A stretch of DNA of 64,000 nt, from NCBI GenBank assembly GCA_947184155.2, contig CAMXCT020001868.1, positions 372,001 through 436,000 on the forward strand, in the 5' to 3' direction. The notes below the pieces were generated by a model. That model had not been told where the DNA came from, did not search any database, and was given only the letters and a program-made list of their open reading frames with translations. The translations under genes were made by a program, and so were the position numbers. Source of the DNA: Cladocopium goreaui (Eukaryota > Sar > Dinophyceae > Suessiales > Symbiodiniaceae). Of the stretch, positions 18,635 to 27,543 are shown one piece after another. Numbering within the stretch: position 1 is the stretch's first letter; every line of letters begins with the position of its first letter.

Positions 18635-21600
18635 TCAACAACGCTTACGGAAGGAGATATCGACCAAAAGTTCCAGATGATATGAACGACCATAAATCGA
18701 AGTCATGTGCATGCATCATTGTGAGTGACCTTGAACTTGAGGTTAATGAGAAGACCATCAATGAACAATTATTCATTAACTTCATCACCCAACGAGGCGG
18801 TGTGAAGGTGAAGCTGAGGTTGTATCCACGACGTGGATCAATATTGGCGGATCCGGATCCCGTTAGAGGTGGATTGAAGGTGAAGTCGGGCTGCTACCTG
18901 CGTCGTTGGTGCGCCTTGACGGATCCGGATTCCGCGTACCTCACTTCGGTCTTCGCAATGGCTGGAACTGACCTTGTGATCCCTTCAGCGGCCAAAGGCA
19001 TTAGTTTGCTGAAATCAACTCTGTCCCTCATCCAAGAGAAGAAACAAGAGCACAACCTTCCTGCTCCATTCTCAACCTATGAGGAGGCAAACTTCAGGGG
19101 CTACAAGGACAAGGACCTCGACGAATGGTTGGATCGAGTGAAGATTTCTCCTCCTGTCGTTGTGGCCTTAGCTTTTGTCATGGATAGAAGTGGCAGGGCA
19201 TTCGTAACGCATGCAATCAGGTTGCTCATGAAAATGCTGTCAAAAGTGACCAACGAAAATGAGTTGACGATGTCTGCCATTAGTTTCATCGACAAAGGGG
19301 CCCGATTATCAAAGTTGGTGGAAGGGGCTGCTAGAAATCCAGATGAGAAGAGCATCATGCAGATGTTGTGCACCTTCGAGTGCGCAATCAGAATAGATGA
19401 ACTATGGGATACCCTCAAAGACCACTATACTGGGCAAAACAGTATGATCAACAAGGAGATCACAGTCAAAGACTTGCGCGACAAGATCGCAAATACTAGC
19501 CCAGCAAACCTCGGATCATTGAACCAGACGTATCCTCCGTATGGAAGTCCTTGCTACCAAATCCGAAAGAGGACGAACTTCGAGGAGATTGCACGTCGGA
19601 AATGGGAGAAGTGGTCGTTTGAAGTGATGCGGAGAGAAGAACCTGAACCATATGAAGTTGAGAACCGCATCCAGTATCTGGTCAACATCATGTACGAGGA
19701 GAGCTACAGCCTTGGCTACGCACTCCGACGTCACAATGCAAGAGCGACCAGCAGCCAGGGTAAAACCATCATCGTCCAGAATGTCCTGGAAGACTGGATG
19801 TCAATGAGTTATGATCTCAGCTTGGAGCGGACGGCAGCTGTTGTCCATTTGCAAACCATTCTCATGATCTCCAAGATGCTACATGAGTGGATGACAAAAT
19901 TGGAAAACTTTAAATCAATGTCATACCTGAGCGGGATCATCAAGACTGATCTGGTCAGAATGAAACAGGCCATTGACCTCCGTGACGACCTATGGGAGTT
20001 GGGGGGTTACAACATTGAGAGGGCCGACCAGGGCATGTTTGAGGAGGTGGAGAAACGGAACAGGACATTTTCCTGTATCCGCGACTATGTGACGACCACT
20101 GCCACTACACAGATGGGCCAAGGGGCCACAGAGGTCTCCCACATTGATGGCTGGGACATTCCGCTGATGCCGAGAGACGGCAGAAACCCTCCAAGTCAAC
20201 CGGATCATCCAGGTTGGGATCCTTCACCTATCAGAATGATGAATGACAAGCAACAGAGGGAAGCCGATGCACAGCGGGCACAACAGCAACAACAACAGAC
20301 TGGGCCTAGTAGTTCCACCGCCGGTGGACACGATGGTTACAGCTCTGCAGCTGGGAGTGCACCACCACCAAAAGCTCCACCATCGAAGGCAAGGCCATCT
20401 ACACCTCCTGCAAGAAAGGACTGGGTGATTCCTCGGGTACCGAATGGATATCTTTTCAGAACTTCATCAATGCCCGATCAAAGGAACTCCGAGTTCATCA
20501 CTTCAGCATGGATGGACGAGCGGGATCACTTTCTTCTATCAATCGTCCAAGGACCCGCAGCTCAAGCAGCCAGCACATTGGGATCAGCACCTTGGGCACA
20601 ATATTTGAGGAGAGTGACCGCATATGCCTGCATGATCTTCGGAGTTTGCAATCCGGGGGTCGTAACCGAGGACACTGCATCCACTATATCCGAGAAGGAT
20701 TGGCTCAGGTGCTACAGCCACATCGTCCGCAAGTACATGCTGACGCGGACCGGATGCTATTTGTCGACAGCAGGTATGCTCATGATGCTAGGGCATCACG
20801 ACGTGAACGTCGCCAACCAGTCCGACCTGGGCCGCATCAAGAAGATGATCACCAACCCACTTGCTTGCAGGATCATCGAAGCACCAAGCGGTCCAAGAGA
20901 TCATGACATGTTGGCAGGTGATTTCAGGGCTGGAACAACCATCCTCATCACCGACCTGATGTTCCGCGTGGGAACCCAAAGTGGGACGCATGGCATCCAA
21001 ATGGGATTAGCTGACATGGGATGGGAAAGTGTCGAGGTGTTCAAAATCCATGATTCCGAAGCAGAACGACCCCTTGAGCAATTCCTCGACACCCTTGACA
21101 AAGTCAAGCAGCATCTCAGCACGGATACCGTCGACGATGGTTTGATAACTGTGCACCTTTGGTTGTCATTGCAGTTCCTACATGCACCAAAACCACCTCA
21201 TTGTGTTATGCTTGAGAACGACTTCAAGCATCAGTTTGTCAAAGGGGTGCTCGATCTTGATCAAGTCACGTCCCGACCCCTGATGGTCGCCATCAACAAT
21301 GACTCCATGTTCAACGGAATGGACTCTGTCACGTCCAGGATCGCAGATGAGCTGATTGAGAAGATGAGGCTCCAAGGGATCCTGGTGACATCGGACCAGA
21401 GAATGTGGCGGTCAATGTATTCACAATTTGGGAAACAATATCCAATTTTGAGTACAACCAAGAAGGGGACTTTGGGAAAGACGGCAATTTGGTCTGTCAT
21501 CGAGAAGAATCTATTTCGCCAAAGGGTCTTCCTCATGTGTGCCACGAACAGGGAATATGTATCAGTTCTCAATGAGGGAGCGTTCAAACCTGATGAATCG

Positions 21601-24600
21601 GGCATCATCGCCAAAGTTCTGGAGGATATGACCGGACCAACTGAGGCGTTCAAGATCGCAGGCGGCGAAATGACCCCTGGTGACTATGCAAATGACGACA
21701 CCACAATCTTCCAGCGAGGCCCTGGAACCGCCGTGAACAGATTCACCAAAGACAAAAGGTTCAAGACCAGTTGGGTCGAACCGGTGGTCGGCACCCATGA
21801 GCTGGAACCAGTGGTTTCCGATCGATGCATGTGGTTCACCATTGACAAGGAGAACAACGACATCCTATGCGGAAGCTGTAGAGGCGCAGTGACAATGGAT
21901 GAGATCGAGACGTGCCAGTCGAGACCAACCCATTGCATTAATTGCTCCGCCAACACCCAGGACCATTACAAGCGTTCAGCTCCCACATTGGAGGCCAGGA
22001 AGTCCGTACTACTCCTTGCAGCCAGATTGAAGGTTGCATTCGAGGATCTTGGTGTTGACATTGTTGACATCAATCAAGGATTCCAAACATGGCTCACATT
22101 TACTGCGTCTTCGTTGATTTCAAATGCATCGTTGGCGTATGGGGAGCACTTGATGAAATCTCTATCTCACATGGGAGGAGTCAGAATTTCGAAGAGGCAA
22201 GCCCTGGAAATTTTCCGGAACGGACGCGGCAAGCAATTCAGCATATATCGCGAAAGAGTTTTCGATGATGTTGCAAAGAAGTGGCTCTTGATCTACAGAG
22301 TCACAAAGGATTGCGGAAATGTCGCATACAAAGACTTCTTCGAAAAGGTTGCCGTTCCCGAGGTGAAGGAGAGGAACGAGATCTTTGGATTCTCCCGTGC
22401 ATCTGCCGAGAAAACTGGAGATATCATCGAGTTCTGGCTTGGTGTCTTGGACGTGGCCAATATGGCCAAAGGAGTCGTGGATGTTTTCAATGCCAGTGTC
22501 GATCCAGCAGAGTATCTCAATGGATTGGAAAAGGCATTGGCTCAATTCACATCGACCTCCAGAACCTCAAGCACCATCAATGACAAGAGACGGGGATCCT
22601 TCGACTGCACGCTGCAAACCGCAGAAGCTGAAAGGGTCATGAAGATCATCCATGCAATCCCCGGATATGATTCACTGGCCAACTTCTGCTGCCTCACGGA
22701 GTGGGAGAAGGATCAGGTGTTTTCTCATTATCGGAGGAAGAACAACATCACAGGGGGTGACGCTAGCATGGGCGCTGATGCCGATGCCAAGCCAGGTGAC
22801 GAGTCGTCGGCTCACCCTGGGGAGGAGGAAGCTGATGAGCCAGCAAATGATCCCACCGATGTTGTCAGGGACTCAGAGATTTCCGGGAAACAACAACTTT
22901 TGGATGCATTGGGAAAACTCTTTACCGTCTCTGAGGATGTCAATGTGTGCTTGTATTGTGGTAGCACCAAACATGGCCATCTTGAATGTGGACATGAGAA
23001 GAGGGATGAAGTCAGAAAGGTGCTAAAGGCCGTCCGAGCGTCGCTCGAGGCTGATAGTCCAACATCTGATGACGTCGACATGGAGCCTCCCGAGCACAAG
23101 AAGGACGGTTCAGGTGCTACTGATGGGTCGGGGCAAACGGATGAACCTACAAAATCGAGGTTTAGTGAACACCAATGGTACGACAGCATCAGGACTATGT
23201 CTGAAGTTGGTGACCTTGATGAGTTTGGTAGATTCTGCATAGAAGGACGTGATGTTACAAAGCTAGGACCACAGAACATTGTTGACCTCAACGAAGTGAT
23301 CCGAGACGCTATCGTCAGAGGAGGAGGTGACTCCTGGTCTGTGCCAGACTTCATGGCAAGCTACTCTGATAACAACATCAGGAAGCCCTTCTACAAGAGA
23401 GTCGAAGCGCCGCAAGATGGTTTCTTGAAAATCATCCCAACAACGGGGGCACATTTCTTCAACTGCTCCTACTTTGGCGGTGTCGAATATGCAGCCAACT
23501 ACCGCTTCGAGACTGGCAACCGACTCAATCCCTACGAGGACAAGGTGAGTACCTCACTAAACAGGATCTTGCGGCACAACGTGGGGAAGGTATCAGAACA
23601 ACAGAGTCTGTCATGTGATGACGCCGGCTGGGTGCCCATCGACGAGGTGCTCAAATGTGAATCCATCTGGAGGCACGAGTACGCACGCTGGCCACATGTA
23701 TTCCTTGCCCCAAAAGGGAGAGCAAATGATCAGAATGCCTGGAATGTCAATGAGGCAAACTACCGCATGACATTGCTCTTCAAGATCATGTTCCACTGTG
23801 CCCGGTACGGACGTCGTGTTCGTGAACAAGTCTTGGCATTTGGTATCAACAAGGACATTGAGCGCACCAGCCTGACATGCATTGACAACAAGGTCGATGC
23901 GGACACGAACATCCCCGATGAAGGTCTACTGCTCTACCCAGTGGCGGTCCGTGCTCCTACGGGGCACAAAGAAGGATCTTCAAGGGACGACGTCTCATTG
24001 CTGTCCTCATTACTTTCACATCCAATCGCGCCCAACACCATTTTGTCGTTACCGGTCTGTTTCCACATCACCAAGAAGACCAACCTTCGAAGCATTTGGA
24101 GGCAGGGATTAATTCCGGGAGGTCTTGGAGAAGGTCATCGGATGTTCACGTTCTTCAACCCGTATGTGCCATGGGATCACAGATCATGGACCATCACGAA
24201 GAGCGTTGATACGCGAAGGGGGGACTACATATGCTTGTTCGTCCCGACCGAGACCTTGATGGTGGAATATGGCGGTCGACTGACTGACTCGGGACAGATC
24301 GTTTCACCAAAGATCATCCCGTTCTCGGCAATCAAAGGAGGATGGATTCAGGACCCCAAGGACCAAAACAATAAGACATGGCTCAGGTTGTTCGTCCCGT
24401 CGGGCGACGACCAGGTAGTCCGGTCTGGAACTATCAAATCAAGAACGGTAGCCACCAAGGAGTCCATCTTGAGAGTTGCAAGTCAGTGCATCGACGCCGA
24501 AGACCAACCGTTTGACGAAACCGCCATGGATGCCATGAACATCGTCAACCAATTCAAGAGCAACCTCATTGAGCCTGGCGGACAAGAGCAATACCTGGCC

Positions 24601-26136
24601 CGCATCAAGCTGATTGACTACATAGTCGAACGCAAAAGGGTGCAAACATCAGGTTGCCGCCATTGTCCTCACTGTCTCAATGAGACGCCGACAAAGCTAG
24701 CAGTGTGTCTAGTTTGCTGGACGGAACTTGAAAGCTGTGGAATTCGTCCATATCGGCTACAAGCTCCTGAAGACGATGAAGATGAGGCCACAAAGAAAGA
24801 GATCGATGAAGAAGTTCGTCGACAAGAAGAATCGTTGTTCAAGGATACGGTCAATCAAGCACAAGAAAACGTATCCGAATCCAACGACTATGGCTTCAAT
24901 CCTGACGAGGTCGACTACAATGAAGGCGATGATGAGGAAATGGATCAGGAGGAGGAAGCTCAACAAGAGGACGACGAAATCGTTGAAGAAGACGACGATG
25001 AAATGGACGTCGAACCTGAAGATGAACCCTCTTCCAAACTTCCAGCATGGACCAAGAACCTCGAGAGCGGCAGCAAGGGTATGCCAGAAGACGGACTTAT
25101 CAACAATGATGTATCCGAGGCCGCGGCTCACTTGTATGACAACGCAGTCATGTCAAAGGTCATCACAATGTTCAGGTTTTACTATAAACAGAGAGTCACT
25201 ATGACCCCAGAGGAGTACCATGAGATGATGACGGAAACCAAGCGAGTCCGGCTGGACCTGGACGACTTCTGCCCTTACACAGGAGAAGACCAGGATGGCA
25301 ACCTCAAGCGACCGACGGAGCTGGAGCTGGACGAACTCTTTCAGGAGAAAGGGAAGAGGAATTCATGGTCAGAAGGAGAGAAGCTGTACTCAGGACGACC
25401 AAGAAACATGATGATGCCTGTCATCAAGACTTTAGAGATCTATGAGAAGATGATGGAATTTCTAGTACGCGCCGGGTACACTCCAGAGTCATTAGGCTTC
25501 CTCATGCCAATGAACCGAATGCAGGCTGATGCCCAAGGGAAACAGGAGATGCGAGTGACAATCAGCAATTTCCTTCGGCGACTGCTCAAAGGGACCTTTC
25601 CAGAGCACGAGTCGTACACCTTCTTTCGCTCCGGGAGCCACGGCTTCCCCAACTGCATCGAACTTCCAGCCTTCTCAGTATATCTGAGCCTAAGGGAGAA
25701 AGAACAGAGAGTAGAACTGCTCTTTGCCGCCCAACAATGTGGCATTCCTTTACCCCAAAATTTTGTCAGCAAGATGGCATATGCTATTCAGCTGGCTGAG
25801 GCCGAGGCGCAGAGGGGAAAGACCGAGATGAAAACGAAGATGGCTCCAACCCTTGGCGACGAAGTGGTGAGTGAAGTGTTCAAAGCGGTTGGACATACTG
25901 CAGCTTCTAAGTTTGCCAAACCACCCGCACAACCTTCACAGAAACCTGAAGGCACTGGTTCGGCATCATCCTCATCGGCCAGCGCACCAAAGGCTAAGAC
26001 TATGCCGAAATCCCATGAACCATCAAAGGCACCGCCTGCAAAGCCTTCATCGCCGAAAGCTGCTCCGAAACGTGCGGCAGGATGGGAGAGAACTCCAACA
26101 GCACCTCAATGGAAGAAAGTCCGCCGTGAGCAGTAA
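18628..26136 (+). CDS. Giant accessory ORF 3 with zinc motifs and Tpt1/KptA-like domain (2502 aa)
   Basis: ATG at 18628 overlaps the previous stop (ATGTTGA). The frame is protein-like from about 18586 (EKIVRSILRGVTNQ), so the true junction may be earlier; an alternative start is ATG 18958. Residues 1-640: mostly helical, no family recognised, then a Gln/Pro/Ser linker. 640-1075: alpha/beta-like, unassigned. Zinc ribbon C1081/C1084 with C1103/C1106. CCHC zinc knuckle C1441-x2-C1444-x4-H1449-x4-C1454. Residues about 1640-1905 resemble Tpt1/KptA RNA 2'-phosphotransferase: LNRILRH (R1649, H1650), GWVPIDEVL (1667-1675), VRAPTGH (R1775, G1779, H1780), CFHITKKTNLRSIWRQGLIP (from 1811), GHRMFTFF (1836), RRGDYICLFVP, and SPKIIPF near the end. 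Then a zinc ribbon C2013/C2016, C2027/C2030, a long acidic stretch and a Pro/Lys/Ser tail. Tpt1 enzymes use NAD+ to remove RNA 2'-phosphates. Activity here is unproven: the usual YHGT is FHIT. Confidence 0.85.
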   Translation: MLINNAYGRRYRPKVPDDMNDHKSKSCACIIVSDLELEVNEKTINEQLFINFITQRGGVKVKLRLYPRRGSILADPDPVRGGLKVKSGCYLRRWCALTDPDSAYLTSVFAMAGTDLVIPSAAKGISLLKSTLSLIQEKKQEHNLPAPFSTYEEANFRGYKDKDLDEWLDRVKISPPVVVALAFVMDRSGRAFVTHAIRLLMKMLSKVTNENELTMSAISFIDKGARLSKLVEGAARNPDEKSIMQMLCTFECAIRIDELWDTLKDHYTGQNSMINKEITVKDLRDKIANTSPANLGSLNQTYPPYGSPCYQIRKRTNFEEIARRKWEKWSFEVMRREEPEPYEVENRIQYLVNIMYEESYSLGYALRRHNARATSSQGKTIIVQNVLEDWMSMSYDLSLERTAAVVHLQTILMISKMLHEWMTKLENFKSMSYLSGIIKTDLVRMKQAIDLRDDLWELGGYNIERADQGMFEEVEKRNRTFSCIRDYVTTTATTQMGQGATEVSHIDGWDIPLMPRDGRNPPSQPDHPGWDPSPIRMMNDKQQREADAQRAQQQQQQTGPSSSTAGGHDGYSSAAGSAPPPKAPPSKARPSTPPARKDWVIPRVPNGYLFRTSSMPDQRNSEFITSAWMDERDHFLLSIVQGPAAQAASTLGSAPWAQYLRRVTAYACMIFGVCNPGVVTEDTASTISEKDWLRCYSHIVRKYMLTRTGCYLSTAGMLMMLGHHDVNVANQSDLGRIKKMITNPLACRIIEAPSGPRDHDMLAGDFRAGTTILITDLMFRVGTQSGTHGIQMGLADMGWESVEVFKIHDSEAERPLEQFLDTLDKVKQHLSTDTVDDGLITVHLWLSLQFLHAPKPPHCVMLENDFKHQFVKGVLDLDQVTSRPLMVAINNDSMFNGMDSVTSRIADELIEKMRLQGILVTSDQRMWRSMYSQFGKQYPILSTTKKGTLGKTAIWSVIEKNLFRQRVFLMCATNREYVSVLNEGAFKPDESGIIAKVLEDMTGPTEAFKIAGGEMTPGDYANDDTTIFQRGPGTAVNRFTKDKRFKTSWVEPVVGTHELEPVVSDRCMWFTIDKENNDILCGSCRGAVTMDEIETCQSRPTHCINCSANTQDHYKRSAPTLEARKSVLLLAARLKVAFEDLGVDIVDINQGFQTWLTFTASSLISNASLAYGEHLMKSLSHMGGVRISKRQALEIFRNGRGKQFSIYRERVFDDVAKKWLLIYRVTKDCGNVAYKDFFEKVAVPEVKERNEIFGFSRASAEKTGDIIEFWLGVLDVANMAKGVVDVFNASVDPAEYLNGLEKALAQFTSTSRTSSTINDKRRGSFDCTLQTAEAERVMKIIHAIPGYDSLANFCCLTEWEKDQVFSHYRRKNNITGGDASMGADADAKPGDESSAHPGEEEADEPANDPTDVVRDSEISGKQQLLDALGKLFTVSEDVNVCLYCGSTKHGHLECGHEKRDEVRKVLKAVRASLEADSPTSDDVDMEPPEHKKDGSGATDGSGQTDEPTKSRFSEHQWYDSIRTMSEVGDLDEFGRFCIEGRDVTKLGPQNIVDLNEVIRDAIVRGGGDSWSVPDFMASYSDNNIRKPFYKRVEAPQDGFLKIIPTTGAHFFNCSYFGGVEYAANYRFETGNRLNPYEDKVSTSLNRILRHNVGKVSEQQSLSCDDAGWVPIDEVLKCESIWRHEYARWPHVFLAPKGRANDQNAWNVNEANYRMTLLFKIMFHCARYGRRVREQVLAFGINKDIERTSLTCIDNKVDADTNIPDEGLLLYPVAVRAPTGHKEGSSRDDVSLLSSLLSHPIAPNTILSLPVCFHITKKTNLRSIWRQGLIPGGLGEGHRMFTFFNPYVPWDHRSWTITKSVDTRRGDYICLFVPTETLMVEYGGRLTDSGQIVSPKIIPFSAIKGGWIQDPKDQNNKTWLRLFVPSGDDQVVRSGTIKSRTVATKESILRVASQCIDAEDQPFDETAMDAMNIVNQFKSNLIEPGGQEQYLARIKLIDYIVERKRVQTSGCRHCPHCLNETPTKLAVCLVCWTELESCGIRPYRLQAPEDDEDEATKKEIDEEVRRQEESLFKDTVNQAQENVSESNDYGFNPDEVDYNEGDDEEMDQEEEAQQEDDEIVEEDDDEMDVEPEDEPSSKLPAWTKNLESGSKGMPEDGLINNDVSEAAAHLYDNAVMSKVITMFRFYYKQRVTMTPEEYHEMMTETKRVRLDLDDFCPYTGEDQDGNLKRPTELELDELFQEKGKRNSWSEGEKLYSGRPRNMMMPVIKTLEIYEKMMEFLVRAGYTPESLGFLMPMNRMQADAQGKQEMRVTISNFLRRLLKGTFPEHESYTFFRSGSHGFPNCIELPAFSVYLSLREKEQRVELLFAAQQCGIPLPQNFVSKMAYAIQLAEAEAQRGKTEMKTKMAPTLGDEVVSEVFKAVGHTAASKFAKPPAQPSQKPEGTGSASSSSASAPKAKTMPKSHEPSKAPPAKPSSPKAAPKRAAGWERTPTAPQWKKVRREQ

Positions 26137-26362
26137 ACCAATTACCTCTACCCATCAAAATGATCACTGACCTATAAGATGTGTATCGTCTTTGTGAACA
26201 GATGATCAGGAAAAGACCAACTGAGTGGACTCTGAGCGAGGCAGTAGACTAATTCGCTTAGGTTCAAGACTTTTGATATTCCCAATCTGCATGTGATTCT
26301 GCACAGTGCACGTGAATTCGTTAGTTAGCATCGTAAATCTTTGGTAGCGAAGCGATCCATTT

Positions 26363-26375
26363 CTCCCGACGGGTG
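26363..26375 (+). promoter_or_regulatory. CTCCCG-A-CGGGTG hairpin, 3' region
   Basis: Context ATTTCTCCCGACGGGTGAGTGGTA closely matches the 5' leader copy at 7941-7963, with one stem mismatch. Possible element-specific RNA structure. Confidence 0.35.
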
Positions 26376-26492
26376 AGTGGTATGCCTAGCCAACGTAGAA
26401 AAGTAGGTGCTAGCTAGCAATAATTCGCGCTGTACAGCTTGATGGAGCGCCGATGCATCGACAGCCAAGGAGTAGGCGAACCCCGAACCATT

Positions 26493-26507
26493 ATTCCCGA
26501 CGGGAAT
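26493..26507 (+). promoter_or_regulatory. ATTCCCG-A-CGGGAAT hairpin, 3' region
   Basis: Perfect 7-bp stem with a one-base centre, followed by GTGGGGAAGGG. The stem has changed its outer pairs (CT...AG to ATT...AAT) but kept pairing, which suggests the structure rather than the sequence is conserved. Confidence 0.35.
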
Positions 26508-26618
26508 GTGGGGAAGGGAGAGCCGAATGGCATGTTTATGTAGATAGGCGTAATTCAAGTAGCAGAACCATCTTAATTCAAAGTTCCCTCTCTCGTGTCC
26601 GTGGTTCGAAGATACCAC

Positions 26619-26630
26619 GGGCATGGGGGG
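26619..26630 (+). other. Polypurine tract
   Basis: GGGCATGGGGGG ends exactly at the first base of the 3' LTR (TGTTAAAGGG at 26631). This is the position where plus-strand DNA priming starts in LTR retrotransposons. Confidence 0.6.
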
Positions 26631-26825
26631 TGTTAAAGGGAATGAAGTGAAACAACATGTACAGCATGCAGTGTTAACACAACATGCTGTGACCGCCAAA
26701 CATTGGCTCAAGCGTATGGAGAAAAGGGACGCGTCGTGTTGCTCCGCATGTCAGTTGCCGGCTACCACTAGCAAGAGTACCACAGGTCTGAAATAACATC
26801 CAGGACAAGGATTCATTTGTTCGCA
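26631..26825 (+). repeat. 3' long terminal repeat
   Basis: Starts TGTTAAAGGGAATGAAGTGA and ends ATTCATTTGTTCGCA. Matches the 5' LTR in start, end, the hairpin position (ACAGCATG 26661-26668 with CATGCTGT 26683-26690, enclosing GTGTTAACAC) and TTGGCTCAAG (26703-26712). It is 195 bp against 201 bp and diverges strongly from the 5' copy. Confidence 0.7.
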
Positions 26826-26945
26826 ATATGATATAATATAATGTAATATAATATAACATCATGTAATATAATATAATATAATATGATATAATATAAAATA
26901 ATATATTATAATATAATATAATAGATGTATATATGTTTATAATAT
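26826..26945. repeat. AT-rich AATAT microsatellite
   Basis: AATAT/ATAAT pentanucleotide-like tract of about 110 bp directly after the 3' LTR. The element seems to have inserted into or beside TA-rich DNA, as its 5' flank is also TATATATA. Confidence 0.8.
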
Positions 26946-27314
26946 TAATCGCACATCCCATAAAAAAATATCAGGAAGCATCCCCTAATGTTTTTGAGCC
27001 CAATGTTTAATGGTTACACAACAATGTTCAATCCCCTAATGTTTAACTCAACAATCCCGAATGTTCAATGGTCTGGGCAAGTTATAATGACCTCACTACA
27101 ATCTCACTATAACATACTATAACGGTGGTTTTTAATTCGGATATTTTTTTTCCCACAATAGCCCTAATTCAGCTTAGTTAAATATTATAATTCATCCAAT
27201 AAATGGACATATATATATATGTATATATGCATATATGCATATATTTAACCATAATTATAGAGGTAATGTCCCAATTTATGTGGGTTAAAATCCCATGGCT
27301 ATACCCTAAGCCAG
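26946..27314. other. No gene recognised
   Basis: AT-rich sequence with a short repeated CCCTAATGTTT/CAATGTTCAAT motif (26975-27065) and a TATATGCATA stretch (27208-27245). Confidence 0.5.
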
Positions 27315-27413
27315 TCGCATCATGAACGTCACCCGACTCGCCAGCTCCTCCAAGTGCGCGACTGGATCCGCTCAGACTACTTCGCCGGAAGGTGCTGCGC
27401 CTTTTTGCTGTCG
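27315..27413 (+). CDS. Candidate terminal exon
   Basis: GC-rich island after a GCCAG acceptor. The frame reads SHHERHPTRQLLQVRDWIRS, then DYFAGRCCAFLLS, then TGA at about 27411-27413. A second frame with an ATG (MNVTRLASSSKCATG) is also open, so the frame is uncertain. Unknown protein. Confidence 0.3.
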
Positions 27414-27470
27414 TGAGATGGTGGGATTGTCGGTGAACTGGGTGATTTTCTGATGATTTTACGTGGGTTT

Positions 27471-27520
27471 ATCATGGTTAAGCATGGTTAAGCATGGTTA
27501 AGCATGGTTAAGCATGGTTT
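27471..27520. repeat. 10-bp tandem repeat (AGCATGGTTA)x5
   Basis: Five consecutive units of a 10-bp sequence (first ATCATGGTTA, last AGCATGGTTT). Local slippage product. Confidence 0.85.
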
Positions 27521-27543
27521 ATCCCACTCATAAATGGGTATGG

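Larger units (their letters stand above)
26137..26630 (+). other. Retrotransposon 3' untranslated region
   Basis: Nearly 500 bp between the ORF 3 stop and the 3' LTR, with no supported gene. It holds two CCCGACGGG hairpins (26363-26375, 26493-26507) and the polypurine tract. Confidence 0.6.
7720..26825 (+). mobile_element. Giant Ty1/copia-type LTR retrotransposon (~19.1 kb) with accessory ORFs
   Basis: The element runs from a 5' terminal repeat starting TGTTAAAGGGAACGAAG to a 3' repeat starting TGTTAAAGGGAATGAAG and ending TTTGTTCGCA; both repeats have TG...CA ends. A G-rich polypurine tract abuts the 3' repeat. Domain order in pol (protease, integrase, RT, RNase H) is that of Ty1/copia elements (Pseudoviridae). 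Between pol and the 3' repeat lie about 9.5 kb of extra coding sequence: an uncharacterised segment, a methyltransferase-like segment, and a 2502-residue ORF with zinc-binding motifs and a Tpt1/KptA-like domain. Most copia elements are 5-6 kb, so this is unusually large. Flanks ATATA (7715-7719) and ATATG (26826-26830) are a possible 5-bp target-site duplication with one mismatch, but they lie in TA-rich DNA. Recurrent CCCGNCGGG hairpins mark the element. Confidence 0.8.

Noticed and set aside
20880-21420. SGNH-hydrolase or other alpha/beta hydrolase in ORF 3
   Set aside because: The segment looks alpha/beta-like, but I could not place GDS, N and DxxH motifs in order, so no family is claimed.
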